DNA from: Humibacter sp049446075
GTDB lineage: Bacteria; Actinomycetota; Actinomycetes; Actinomycetales; Microbacteriaceae
NCBI RefSeq assembly: GCF_049446075.1
Contig: NZ_JBMSEB010000001.1
Location: 2,108,001 to 2,172,000 of the forward strand
Direction of reading: 5' to 3'
DNA length: 64,000 bases
The notes under the pieces are model-generated. The model did no database searches. It saw only the letters and a list, made by a program, of their open reading frames with translations, and had not been told where the DNA came from. The position numbers and the translations under genes were made by a program. Positions 51,927-60,763 of this stretch are shown here, piece by piece (position 1 is the first letter of the stretch; each line of letters starts with the position of its first letter).

Positions 51927-54900
51927 TCATTGCAGCAGGGAGCGGATGTCGTCAGCCGACAGCGCTTCCGAGAATGTGCCGTCATCGTCGAGCACGGCAT
52001 CGAAGAGCTCGCCCTTGCGACGAGCCAGGGCCATCACCTTCTCCTCGATCGTGTCGGATGCCACCATGCGATAGACCATCACCTGTTTCGTCTGACCGAT
52101 GCGGTGCGTTCGGTCGATCGCCTGCGCTTCGGCGGCGGGGTTCCACCACGGGTCGAGCAGGAACACGTAATCCGCTTCCGTGAGCGTGAGGCCGAAGCCA
52201 CCGGCCTTCAGGCTGATGAGGAACACGGGTGCGTCCCCCTCGCGGAACGCTCGGATGACGTCGGCCCTGCGCCGCGTGGAACCGTCGAGGTATTCGTGCC
52301 GGATGCCCGCGGCATCCAGTCGCGCTGCCACCTTGCCCAGGTAGGAGGTGAACTGGCTGAACACGAGAGCGCGATGCCCCTCGGCGAGCACGTCGCCGAG
52401 CTGCTCGAGCAGCGCGTCGACCTTGGTGGACGGAACTCCCTCGTTTACCGGGTCGATGAGCGAGGCATCCAGCGCGAGCATGCGCAGCAGGGTGATCGAG
52501 CGATAGACGATGAACCGTTGCCGGTCGAGGTCGTCCAGCAAACCGAGCACTTTCTGGCGTTCGCGCTGCAGCCACGTGTCGTAGAGCGCGCGATGCCTCG
52601 GGGCGAGCGGAATGCTCAGCACCTGCTCCTGCTTGGGCGGCAGTTCGGGAGCAACGATCTCCTTGGTGCGGCGCAGCATGAGCGGGCGGATGCGCCTTCG
52701 CAAGCGCTCGAGGCGCGCGCGGCCGTGTGCGGCATCCGTTCCGTGTACGGGGCTCGCAGCAGCCGCGATGGGCTTGACGTACTCCTCGACGAACCGTGGC
52801 CGCGACGGGAACAACCCGGGCGCGACGATCTGGAACATCGCCCACAGCTCCAGCAGGTTGTTCTCCAGGGGAGTGCCCGTCACGGCGAGCCGGAACGGGG
52901 CATCCAGCTCGCGGGCGAGCCTGTGGGTCTGCGACGCGTGGTTCTTCACGAACTGCGCCTCGTCGAGCACGAGTCCTGACCATCGCTGTGCGGCGAACTC
53001 CGCGTGGTCGAGACGGAACACGGCGTAGGTGGTGATCACCATGTCGGCGTCGGCAATCACCTCGTGCAGCGGCGTGCGTTCCTTGCGCCGCGTCGCGGTC
53101 ACGGATGCCACGCGCAGCCCCGGCGTGAATCTCGCGGCCTCGCTCGCCCAGTTCGCCACCACCGAGGCCGGCGCGACCACCAGGAACGGCGCCGCCGCCG
53201 ACCCAACCGTGGGTTGAGTAGCACGCGAAGCGCGCGTATCGAAACCCTCCCCGCTCGTTCCGCCCACCTCCCTGGCGTACTGGATCAGGGCGAGGGTCTG
53301 CACCGTCTTACCGAGTCCCATGTCGTCGGCGAGCACACCACCAAGACCGTGGCTCCAGAGGAACACCAGCCATTCGTAGCCGCGCCGCTGGTACGGGCGC
53401 AGGTCGGCAGCGAGGCCGCGGGGGAACGGTACCTCGGCGACGACGTCCGACGACTCTGTTCGAAGAAGCCCTGCGACGGTCTCCCGCCACTCGACGGCCG
53501 GACGGGACTCGTCGGCGAGGTCTTCGAAGTCCGTCCAGAGGGATGCCTGGTAGCGGCTGATTCGCGGACCCGTGTCCCACTCGGCGAGCGCCTCCGCCTC
53601 GACCAGCAGGTCTCTGAGGCGGTCGAACACGGGCTGGTTGAGCGACAGGTAGCTGTGGTCGACGAGCAGCAGCTTCTTCCTGCCGGAGGCCAGCGCACGG
53701 AACAGCGGCATGAACGGTATCTGCTTGCCCGCCACCGTGACCATCACGCCGAGGTCGAACCAGTCCCTTTGGTCGGTGGGGACCGTCGTCACGGTGAGCT
53801 CGGGCGTCTCGGTGAGCTCCCGGTAGTCGATCCGCTGACCGACGGTGTCGATTCGGATGATGCCGCCAGCCAGCGCCTCCAGCACCGGCAGTACGTTGGC
53901 GGCCCATTCGGCGGCGTCCATGCCGGTGAGGGTGCGGGGTGCCAGGGCTTCCGCGGGATCGCCGGCGGCGGCGAGCACGTCGAGCACGGTCGCCACAACG
54001 GCGTGCTCCGCCTCGGTGTCTCGCCGCACGGGATCCGTCGGCGACCCCTGCATGCCGACCCGATCGACGCGATCGCCGGTCCGGTACTCCCAGGCGAATC
54101 CGAGCTGCAGCCGCTGCCGTGGCTCGAACGTGACGGTGACCACGAGCAGGGGCGCCTCCAGGGCAGGGAGGGCGCGCAGTGTTGGGTTCGACCCATCCGT
54201 TCGGTGCACCGAAACCGACCTGGCCAGCACCGGATAGACCTCGTGCGCGAACTCGGGCACATCCTCGGGAGGCACCTCGATGGGTCCTCCGGACAGCAGC
54301 GTCAGCTCGCGTGGACTCACGGGTCGCGTGGTGGGCGCGAGTGTCACGAGCGGTGACGCCGAACTCCAGTCGATCAGCGCGAGCCCGTGGTCGGAGATCC
54401 CGACCGCGCTGGCGCCGGCGGCAGCCTGCTCACCGTCGACGACAATGCGCGGTGTCAGCACAAGGGCGCCGTCTTCCCTGCCGCTTGCCACGACCTCGAG
54501 CTCGGCCGCGCCGGCGAGGCTCACCCGACCAGACGCGCCGGCGTACGCGAGCTGGATCCCGCGCGCCTGGGCATCCGCGAGCATGCGCCACAGCAGAGGG
54601 CTTGCGTAGTCGTCGAGCACGAGTCGGGAACCATCGCCGCTCGAATAGCGGCCCGGCTCGGCCCGCGACAGCACGTCGAACTCGACGAACCAGCGCACCT
54701 GGGCGGGGTCGAGCCCGAGCTCATTGGTGCGGTACTGCAGCCCGCTCCAGCCGAACGAGGCGCTCACCCAGCCGCCGCGCTTTCCGGGAACCCCGGGCCT
54801 GGCGGTGACGAGGAGAGGCCCAGTGGATGCCCGCGACGCCGCCCGCGTCGTGTCGCCCTTGTGCTCCCACCTGCTGCGTGCTTCGCGTCGAGCCTTCTCA

Positions 54901-55064
54901 CGCACCTCGATGAGCAGTGCAAGCGGGATGCGCGCATCCCCGGCTCCTGCCGCACGTCCGGTCAGCGGTAGCAGCGCGTCGCGCCAGTCTCTCTGCGGTG
55001 CTCCAGGACCACCAAGATCACCGGCCCCCGCCGCCGGATCGGGAGAAGCAGCGGATCCGGGCAC
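51927..55064 (-). CDS. SNF2-type DEAD/DEAH helicase, large
   Basis: A 1045-residue protein. The C-terminal half is a SNF2/RapA-like ATPase: Walker A GVLADDMGLGKTVQTLAL, LVLDEAQFVKN as motif II, then the second RecA domain with FSQFTSYLGKVAARLD and LKAGGFGLTLTEADYVFLLDPWWNPAAEAQAIDRTHRIGQ. The first 550 residues have no recognised domain. An in-frame insertion GEGFDTRASRATQPTVG encoded by a repeat (53211-53252) sits between motifs I and Ia. The GTG start at 55064 follows 12 bp after the MarR gene. Role in DNA or chromatin remodelling is family knowledge. Confidence 0.85.
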   Translation of the reverse strand: MPGSAASPDPAAGAGDLGGPGAPQRDWRDALLPLTGRAAGAGDARIPLALLIEVREKARREARSRWEHKGDTTRAASRASTGPLLVTARPGVPGKRGGWVSASFGWSGLQYRTNELGLDPAQVRWFVEFDVLSRAEPGRYSSGDGSRLVLDDYASPLLWRMLADAQARGIQLAYAGASGRVSLAGAAELEVVASGREDGALVLTPRIVVDGEQAAAGASAVGISDHGLALIDWSSASPLVTLAPTTRPVSPRELTLLSGGPIEVPPEDVPEFAHEVYPVLARSVSVHRTDGSNPTLRALPALEAPLLVVTVTFEPRQRLQLGFAWEYRTGDRVDRVGMQGSPTDPVRRDTEAEHAVVATVLDVLAAAGDPAEALAPRTLTGMDAAEWAANVLPVLEALAGGIIRIDTVGQRIDYRELTETPELTVTTVPTDQRDWFDLGVMVTVAGKQIPFMPLFRALASGRKKLLLVDHSYLSLNQPVFDRLRDLLVEAEALAEWDTGPRISRYQASLWTDFEDLADESRPAVEWRETVAGLLRTESSDVVAEVPFPRGLAADLRPYQRRGYEWLVFLWSHGLGGVLADDMGLGKTVQTLALIQYAREVGGTSGEGFDTRASRATQPTVGSAAAPFLVVAPASVVANWASEAARFTPGLRVASVTATRRKERTPLHEVIADADMVITTYAVFRLDHAEFAAQRWSGLVLDEAQFVKNHASQTHRLARELDAPFRLAVTGTPLENNLLELWAMFQIVAPGLFPSRPRFVEEYVKPIAAAASPVHGTDAAHGRARLERLRRRIRPLMLRRTKEIVAPELPPKQEQVLSIPLAPRHRALYDTWLQRERQKVLGLLDDLDRQRFIVYRSITLLRMLALDASLIDPVNEGVPSTKVDALLEQLGDVLAEGHRALVFSQFTSYLGKVAARLDAAGIRHEYLDGSTRRRADVIRAFREGDAPVFLISLKAGGFGLTLTEADYVFLLDPWWNPAAEAQAIDRTHRIGQTKQVMVYRMVASDTIEEKVMALARRKGELFDAVLDDDGTFSEALSADDIRSLLQ
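53211..53252. repeat. Half-copy R3 of the palindromic repeat inside the helicase gene
   Basis: GGGTTGAGTAGC followed by GCGTATCGAAACC, the left half of the R1/R2 repeat, lies within the helicase coding sequence and is translated in frame on the opposite strand as GFDTRASRATQP. The reading frame is intact around it. Confidence 0.7.
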
Positions 55065-55076
55065 CCGCTCATGGTC

Positions 55077-55577
55077 TCACGTGCCCCCGACGGCAAGTGC
55101 CCGCAGCAGCGAGACGGCGGCCTCGGCATCCACGCCCGCGAAGAACCTGGCGTCGGCTTCTTCCACAACGGCTACCGCCCGTTCCGCGAGTGCCTTGCCC
55201 TCCGCAGTGACGCTGATCGCCTTCGCCCTGCTGTCGTTCGGATCAGCGCTGCGCGTAAGAAGTCCCTTCGCCTCGAGACGCCCGAACACCTCGGAGGCCG
55301 TCTTCACGTCGGAGCCGGCCTGGGCCGCAACCTTCACCTGGTTCGGTGCCTCACCGGCGCGCCCGAGCCACCACGAACAGGCGAGCAGCACGAACTGCAC
55401 ATGGGTCAGGCCGAGCGGGGCGAGAGCGGATGCCATCGCCCGCTGCCACGCACCCGTCACCCGCCAGAGCAGAAACCCGGGGCTCTCGGCCGGACCACCG
55501 GCGAAGCGGGTGCCCCCACCGGATTCCGTGCCGGTGGCGGCCGAACGCGCCTTGTTCTGCTCGCGTGGGTCAGGCAT
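55077..55577 (-). CDS. MarR family transcriptional regulator
   Basis: A 166-residue protein with a MarR winged helix: LTHVQFVLLACSWWLG, GSDVKTASEVFGRLEAKGLLTRSADPNDSRAKAISVTAEGKALAERA. A 25-residue Ala/Gly/Ser-rich N-terminus precedes it. Its ATG at 55577 overlaps the end of the SRPBCC gene by 8 bp, and the helicase starts 12 bp after its stop, so the three are probably one operon. The effector is unknown. Confidence 0.85.
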   Translation of the reverse strand: MPDPREQNKARSAATGTESGGGTRFAGGPAESPGFLLWRVTGAWQRAMASALAPLGLTHVQFVLLACSWWLGRAGEAPNQVKVAAQAGSDVKTASEVFGRLEAKGLLTRSADPNDSRAKAISVTAEGKALAERAVAVVEEADARFFAGVDAEAAVSLLRALAVGGT

Positions 55578-56019
55578 CCGTCGACTCCGGCTCCATTTCC
55601 TGAGAGCCGCCGGCTGCAGCGTCGAACAGGCTCTGCATCGACTCGGGGAAGTCGCCGGAGATCTGCGGCCCCAACTCGGGGCCGACCTCATCGGCCGAGG
55701 GCCCGTCGATCTCGAGACGGTGCGTCACCCGCGTGCCGTTCTCCGTCGGAGCCAGCGTGTGCCGGAAGCGCAGCGTCAGGTCACCGAAGACGGTCTCATC
55801 GGCGTACGTCTCGTTCTCCACCAGGTCGACGATGGTCGAGTCGAACGTCTCCTGACCCTCTGGCGTGACGGAGACACGGGTGCCGACGGCGAACGGGCCG
55901 TGCAGCACGAACTCGTCGGATCCGTCGTAGGCGAGCCGGCCCTCGTGCAGCGCCCGGAGTGCCGCCCAAACGGCGGCAGGCGACAGGGACGTCTCGGCGG
56001 TGTGCTCGGTGCTCCACAT
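55570..56019 (-). CDS. SRPBCC family protein
   Basis: A 149-residue START-like hydrophobic-ligand-binding fold (STEHTAETSLSPAAVWAALRALHEGRLAYDG ... TVFGDLTLRFRHTLAPTENGTRVTHRLEIDGP). It could bind a small lipid-like effector for the MarR protein encoded next to it. AAAGGA precedes the ATG at 56019; the frame is open to 56106 without a start signal. The upstream 178-bp gap is AT-rich (56050-56102) and holds the promoter, with a near-palindromic ATCC-ATGTAC-GGAT. Confidence 0.8.
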   Translation of the reverse strand: MWSTEHTAETSLSPAAVWAALRALHEGRLAYDGSDEFVLHGPFAVGTRVSVTPEGQETFDSTIVDLVENETYADETVFGDLTLRFRHTLAPTENGTRVTHRLEIDGPSADEVGPELGPQISGDFPESMQSLFDAAAGGSQEMEPESTDA

Positions 56020-56197
56020 GGTGCTGTCCTTTCGAATGGGCGTCGCTCTCGGCGTCCGCCTTATTTGATCTGTATAGAGATTATCCGTACATGGATTAAA
56101 TCGCAACGCCTACGCGGCATTTCGATCTCAGCGCCGAAGGCAACTCTTGCTCAGCGCCGAAGGGCGAGTCCGGGCTCCGTTCTGTCGCCCTTCACGC

Positions 56198-56893
56198 TCA
56201 GGGCGCCGTGTACAACGGTTCGACGCCCTCGAGGTCAGCGGACAGCCCGATGTCGACGAGCACGAGCCTGCCGACGTACGCCGTCGCGGGGCCGTGCAGC
56301 AGCCCGGCCTTGTGGGCCCCGAAGGTCACGGTGACGTCGGCGGGCAGAACGGTTTCGTCGGGAACGTCGCCGGTGTCGACGTCCACGCCGCTCGGCAGGT
56401 CCACGGCAACGACCCGCCGACGCGGCGAAGCCACCAGTGGGCGAAGCGCCGCCACCACATCCCGAGCAGTCCCACGCAGCGCAGGGCTGCCGTGCGCGCC
56501 CGTTCCGAGGATGCCGTCCACCACGACGTGCGCATCCGTCGCCGTTTCCAGGACGGCCCCCACCGGGTCGTCGCCGAGCTCCGCGACCTGGCCACCCGCA
56601 GCGAGCGCGGCCTGCAGCCCGGCCTCGTGAACGCGCGATCCGAGTTGCGCGATGACCACATGGCATCCGGATGCCGCCAGTTCCGCCCCTGCGAACAGTG
56701 CGTCGCCGCCGTTGTTGCCCGACCCGACCAGCAAGAGCACGCCGGCCGCAGTGACAGGCTCGTCGAGTGCTGCGAGTTCGTCCCTGATCACCGATGCCAG
56801 CCCAGCGGCGGCCAGCTTCATGAGCGGTTCGCCCGCCTTCAGGTGCGGCTCCTCGGCGGCCCGGATCTGTTCTGCGGAGTATCCCCGGATCAC
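56198..56893 (-). CDS. nnrE: NAD(P)H-hydrate epimerase
   Basis: A 231-residue YjeF_N domain protein. LVGSGNNGGDALFAGAEL (about 58-75) is the NAD(P)HX-binding loop, VVDGILGTGAHGSPALRG is the second conserved block, and VAVDLPSGVDVDTG binds the metal/substrate. It epimerises damaged NAD(P)HX so that a dehydratase can repair it; the dehydratase domain (YjeF_C) is absent and must be elsewhere. The GTG start at 56893 overlaps the methyltransferase stop by GTGA. Confidence 0.85.
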   Translation of the reverse strand: MIRGYSAEQIRAAEEPHLKAGEPLMKLAAAGLASVIRDELAALDEPVTAAGVLLLVGSGNNGGDALFAGAELAASGCHVVIAQLGSRVHEAGLQAALAAGGQVAELGDDPVGAVLETATDAHVVVDGILGTGAHGSPALRGTARDVVAALRPLVASPRRRVVAVDLPSGVDVDTGDVPDETVLPADVTVTFGAHKAGLLHGPATAYVGRLVLVDIGLSADLEGVEPLYTAP

Positions 56894-58146
56894 GTCAGTG
56901 ACGATACGCCGCGTGCCCGCTCCGTCGGTGATGCGCCCCCACCGCGCACCGATGCCGTGATCGTGAACTTCTGGTTGCGGTCCACCTGCCGCGTCGGCCC
57001 GACGAGGCGACGCAGCGACGGCCTGTAGTCCAGGTGCGAGTTGTACACCGTCCACAGCTCGCCGCCCGGGCGGAGGATGCGCGCGGCCGCTTCCACGAGC
57101 ATCCGTCCGATGCGCAGGTCGAGGGCTGCACCGTTGTGGAAGGGCGGGTTGAGCAGCACGAGGTCGGCCGAGGCATCCGGGATGCCTTCTCCCGCGTCCT
57201 CCCGGCGCACCTCGATGCGGTCCCCGACACCGTTCGCCTCGGCGGTCGCTCGTGCGGATGCGGCGGCGGCAGCCGATTGGTCGCTTGCGACGACGCGCAC
57301 TCCCGGGCGCCGCAGTGCGAGCGCGGCGGCGAGCACTCCGGTGCCGCAGGCCAGGTCGACCGTTATCCGCGCATCGGGGACGGCCTGGTCGAGATGTGCC
57401 AGCAGGAAGCGCGTTCCGATGTCGATACGGGTACCGGCGAAGGCGCCGCCGTGGGCACAGACCCAGAGCCCGGGCGGTACATCGGCGTGGAACTGTTTGC
57501 GGGGCCAGCCGGCGTCTTCGTCGTGGAGGTCGGGGTCGCTGGCCGAGGAGTCAAGCGACGGAGCGCCGGCCTTCGACCGCGGTGCGCGAACGGTCAGCAC
57601 GCGTGCCTTCTGCCTGGCGAGCCCGACATCGACCCGCTCGAAGTGCCTGCCGAACACTTCGTTCATGGCCCGTGTCATGTGCTTCTGCATGCCACCAGCA
57701 AAGACGGTTACACCCGGATCGGCGTCCGCGGCGAGCATTCCGGCCACTTCGTCGAGAGCGTCGAGGCTCTTCGGCAGGCGTAGCAGCACAACGCGTGCCC
57801 TGCGGATGAGTCGGGCATCGAGCGGGTGCGACACGTAAGCATCCTCGAGGCCGAACCGCACCGCGTTGGCGTCGAGAGCGCGCTCGGCGACGACCGGATC
57901 CTGGTGCACCCGGATGCCATCACCCTCCGCGCCCCGCTCCCCGCCGCCTCGGGAGAGCAGCTGGGCCGCGGCCAGCGTCAGGCTGCCGAAGGCATCCCCG
58001 ATCACGACGACGTCCGCGGGCCGGGAGCGAGCGAGTTCGTCTGCGGCGGTGTCGAGAATCAGCCGATCCGCGGCATCCGAGGCGAAGAGGTTGTTGGCCT
58101 CATGATCGGGCCAGCGGCGCAGTCGCTCCCATTCGAACTCGGCCAT
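56890..58146 (-). CDS. Class I SAM methyltransferase, RsmC/RlmG-like
   Basis: A 418-residue protein built from two Rossmann-like domains, as in RsmC/RlmG. The SAM site is VDLACGTGVLAAALA (about 283-297) and the catalytic motif is LLNPPFHNG (Asn-Pro-Pro-Phe-His). Such enzymes methylate guanine N2 in 16S or 23S rRNA; which one is open. A TAGGCT -10 box (58153-58158) lies 6 nt before the ATG, so the message is probably leaderless. It overlaps the nnrE gene by 4 bp. Confidence 0.85.
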   Translation of the reverse strand: MAEFEWERLRRWPDHEANNLFASDAADRLILDTAADELARSRPADVVVIGDAFGSLTLAAAQLLSRGGGERGAEGDGIRVHQDPVVAERALDANAVRFGLEDAYVSHPLDARLIRRARVVLLRLPKSLDALDEVAGMLAADADPGVTVFAGGMQKHMTRAMNEVFGRHFERVDVGLARQKARVLTVRAPRSKAGAPSLDSSASDPDLHDEDAGWPRKQFHADVPPGLWVCAHGGAFAGTRIDIGTRFLLAHLDQAVPDARITVDLACGTGVLAAALALRRPGVRVVASDQSAAAAASARATAEANGVGDRIEVRREDAGEGIPDASADLVLLNPPFHNGAALDLRIGRMLVEAAARILRPGGELWTVYNSHLDYRPSLRRLVGPTRQVDRNQKFTITASVRGGGASPTERARGVSSLT

Positions 58147-58197
58147 CCGTTCAGCCTAGGTCGGGCTGCACCACAGAGCCCCCGTGGGTACCTCGCC

Positions 58198-59583
58198 CTA
58201 CGCCTGCTGCTGCAGCGCGGCCACCCGGTACTTCGCTCCCCGGTGGTCGTCGGGAACGCGGTCGCCCGCGCCGTGCAGCTTGTGGCGCAGCGTTCCCTCT
58301 GCATACTCCGTCGGATACGCACCGCGCTCCTGCAGCACCGGGATCACATGCTCGACGATGTCCTCGAACGTGCCAGGCGTGATGACGTAGGCAAGGTTGA
58401 AACCGTCGACGTCGGTTTCATCGACCCAGTCCTGCAGGAGATCCGCGATGGTCTCGCCTGAGCCCACGACGAACGGGCCGAGGCCGCCGATCGCGCCGTG
58501 CCTCGCGATGTCGCCCACGGTCCACTCGCGACCGTCCGCGTTGTTCTGCTGGAAGCTCGCGACCACCGACTGGATAGCGTTCGACTTCACGTTGCCGATG
58601 GGCTCGTCGAGCGCGTACTGCGACAGGTCGATGCCCATCCAGCCGGACATGAAGACGAGCGCGCCCTCCTCGCTCGCATAGCTGAGGTACTCCTCGTACT
58701 TCGCCTGTGCCTTCTCGTCGGTCTCGTCGGTGATGACCGTGAGCAGCGTGTAGATCTTGGCGGCGTAACGGTCGCGGCCGGCGGCCTCGAGGGCATCCCT
58801 GATCTTCTTCACCGTGGATGACACGATCTGCTTGGTCGGGCCGGCGATGAAGATCGCCTCGGCGTTCTCCGCCGCGAAGCGCACGCCCCGAGAGGATGCG
58901 CCCGCCTGGTAGATCACGGGCGTGCGCTGGGGCGACGGCTCCGCGATGTGGATGCCCGGAACGCTGTAGTGCTTGCCCTTGTGCCCGATCGCGTGCACCT
59001 TCGCGGGATCCGTGAATATGCCGTTCTCGACATCCTTCACGACCGCGTCGTCTTCCCACGATCCTTCCCACAGCTTGTAGAGCACCTCGAGGTACTCGTC
59101 GGCGTGGTCGTACCGGTCGTCGTGCTCCAGCTGATCGTCATGCCCCATGTTGCGGGCGGCCGACGGCAGGTATCCCGTCACGACGTTCCAGCCGATGCGG
59201 CCCTTGGTCAGATGGTCGAGCGTCGACATGCGGCGCGCGAACGGATACGGATGCTCGTAAGCGGTGCCCGCGGTGACCCCGAAGCCGAGGTGCTGCGTGA
59301 CGTATGCCATAGCGGGAATGACCAGCAGCGGGTCGTTGACGGGCACCTGTGCGCCATTGCGGATCGCGGCCTCGTTCGTTCCGCCGTACACGTCGTAGGT
59401 GCCGAGCACGTCTGCGATGAAGATGCCGTCGAACCGGCCGCGCTCGAGCAGCTTCGCCAGCTCGGTCCAGTATTCGAGTTCTTTGTAGTGGTCGGCGCGA
59501 TCTTCCGGGTGCTTCCACAGTCCGGACGTCTGGTGTGCGACGCAGTTCATGTCGAAGGCGTTGAAGCGGATCTGTCGTGGCAT
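58198..59583 (-). CDS. LLM class flavin-dependent monooxygenase, DmoA/NtaA type
   Basis: A 461-residue FMNH2-dependent monooxygenase barrel (PRQIRFNAFDMNCVAHQTSGLWKHPEDRA ... GYLPSAARNMG ... QRTPVIYQAGASSRGVRFAAENAEAIFI). It resembles enzymes for dimethyl sulfide, alkanesulfonate or chelator oxidation. It differs in sequence from the copy at 40318, so the two probably act on different compounds. A flavin reductase is not adjacent. A perfect palindrome CGTCATATGACG lies upstream. Confidence 0.85.
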   Translation of the reverse strand: MPRQIRFNAFDMNCVAHQTSGLWKHPEDRADHYKELEYWTELAKLLERGRFDGIFIADVLGTYDVYGGTNEAAIRNGAQVPVNDPLLVIPAMAYVTQHLGFGVTAGTAYEHPYPFARRMSTLDHLTKGRIGWNVVTGYLPSAARNMGHDDQLEHDDRYDHADEYLEVLYKLWEGSWEDDAVVKDVENGIFTDPAKVHAIGHKGKHYSVPGIHIAEPSPQRTPVIYQAGASSRGVRFAAENAEAIFIAGPTKQIVSSTVKKIRDALEAAGRDRYAAKIYTLLTVITDETDEKAQAKYEEYLSYASEEGALVFMSGWMGIDLSQYALDEPIGNVKSNAIQSVVASFQQNNADGREWTVGDIARHGAIGGLGPFVVGSGETIADLLQDWVDETDVDGFNLAYVITPGTFEDIVEHVIPVLQERGAYPTEYAEGTLRHKLHGAGDRVPDDHRGAKYRVAALQQQA

Positions 59584-59635
59584 CCGTCCATGGTCGCGGA
59601 CGACGATGTGCTCACCGTCCAGGGCTGCAACATTG

Positions 59636-59647
59636 CGTCATATGACG
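59636..59647. promoter_or_regulatory. Palindrome CGTCATATGACG upstream of the LLM gene
   Basis: A perfect 12-bp palindrome 53 bp before the monooxygenase start in the 106-bp gap to the glutaredoxin gene. It is a candidate regulator-binding site; the regulator is not in this window. Confidence 0.45.
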
Positions 59648-59689
59648 TCGGCGGGCCCGTCGGGCCTGCCTGCGGAGGTGCTCGGATGC

Positions 59690-59962
59690 TTACCGGGCGA
59701 TCGCGTCGAGCTTCCCCTGCAGCTCCTTGTCGGTGGGCTCGACGAAGTGCGTGCCGTCGGGAAAGACGACGACGGGGATGTTCGTGCGTCCGCTGATCGC
59801 GTGCGCCTTGTCGGCCTGCTCCGGGTCAGCCTCGAGGTCGATGTACTCGTAGTCGGCGCCGACCCGGTCGAGCAGAGCCTTCGACCGGCGGCAGTCGCCG
59901 CACCAGGCGGCGCCGTACATGGTGACGCGATCGACGGGGGCTTCGGTGAGGTTCTGCGGCAT
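59690..59962 (-). CDS. Glutaredoxin-like (mycoredoxin-type) protein
   Basis: A 90-residue thioredoxin fold (VDRVTMYGAAWCGDCRRSKALLDRVGADYEYIDLEADPEQADKA) with a CGDC active site, the cis-Pro in NIPVVVF and a C-terminal helix. The size fits glutaredoxins/mycoredoxins that work with mycothiol. The CGDC site replaces CGYC of mycoredoxin-1, so electron partner and rate may differ. A TACGCT -10 box (59969-59974) lies 6 nt before the ATG. Confidence 0.85.
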   Translation of the reverse strand: MPQNLTEAPVDRVTMYGAAWCGDCRRSKALLDRVGADYEYIDLEADPEQADKAHAISGRTNIPVVVFPDGTHFVEPTDKELQGKLDAIAR

Positions 59963-60008
59963 GCTTCCAGCGTAGATCGGCTGCCTCAGCGATGAGTGAG
60001 AGCCGCCA

Positions 60009-60668
60009 TCACGCCAGCCGCGCCCTGGCGAGCCCCGCCTCGACAGCAGAGGCGACGACGACCTGACCCGCCGCGGTGGGATGAACGTCGCCGCCCTGCA
60101 TCAGGTCCGGTCTGCCCGCGAGTGGATTGCCGATGTCGAGGTAGGTGCCGCCGACGGCCGAGACCGCGGAGTCCAGGTCCGTGCCCATCTGATCGAGCTG
60201 CGCGGGCAGCCCGTGCTCGTTCCACACGGCGCTCACTCCGACGATCTCAGCGTGCGGCAGCGCACTATGCAGTTCTTCGGCGGCCTCGACCATGGCGACC
60301 TTCACCTCGGCCTCGGAAACACCGAGGTCGTTGCTGCTCGCCGAGAGCACGACGACGCCCGGATGCAGCGCGATAGCTTCGCGCACCTGCTCGAGGAATG
60401 TGGTGCCGTCGTCGCCCGCGCGTGCGAATCCGTCGCCGTCGGCGGCCAGATTAGTCAACGACCAGCCGTTGTCTTCGGCGATGAGCACCGGCCAGGCCTC
60501 ATCGGCCTGCAGCCCGTGCCCGTCCATGATCGAGTCCCCGATCGCGACCGCGGTCGAGCGCCCGGTTGGTGCAGCAGCCGCCGGAGCGCCAGCCGAGAGG
60601 TAGCCGCCGACGGTCAACGCCACGGTCGCCAGCCCAAGCGCGGGAACGATCATCCGCTTCAGGTTCAT
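60009..60668 (-). CDS. SGNH/GDSL hydrolase, copy 1
   Basis: A 219-residue exported SGNH esterase/lipase-fold protein. A hydrophobic N-terminus (MIVPALGLATVALTVGGYL) and Ala/Pro-rich linker precede block I (VAIGDSIMDGHGL), block III (SASSNDLG) and block V (DVHPT, catalytic Asp-His). It probably de-esterifies an extracellular glycan or lipid. A TAACCT -10 box (60676-60681) lies 7 nt before the ATG. It is about 45% similar in layout to the next gene; the two look like tandem duplicates. Confidence 0.82.
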   Translation of the reverse strand: MNLKRMIVPALGLATVALTVGGYLSAGAPAAAAPTGRSTAVAIGDSIMDGHGLQADEAWPVLIAEDNGWSLTNLAADGDGFARAGDDGTTFLEQVREAIALHPGVVVLSASSNDLGVSEAEVKVAMVEAAEELHSALPHAEIVGVSAVWNEHGLPAQLDQMGTDLDSAVSAVGGTYLDIGNPLAGRPDLMQGGDVHPTAAGQVVVASAVEAGLARARLA

Positions 60669-60763
60669 AACGGTGAGGTTACGAATCGCAGTGAAGTGGG
60701 CCCATTGATTCGGCTATCCGGTTCCTATGACGCGCGCCGTGCGGCCGCCGCAGGCATCCGCTC

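Noticed and set aside
23401..53252. Possible CRISPR-like repeat from the GGTTGAG...TATCGAAACC copies
   Set aside because: The copies are isolated palindromes many kilobases apart, not regularly spaced with spacers, and no cas genes are present.
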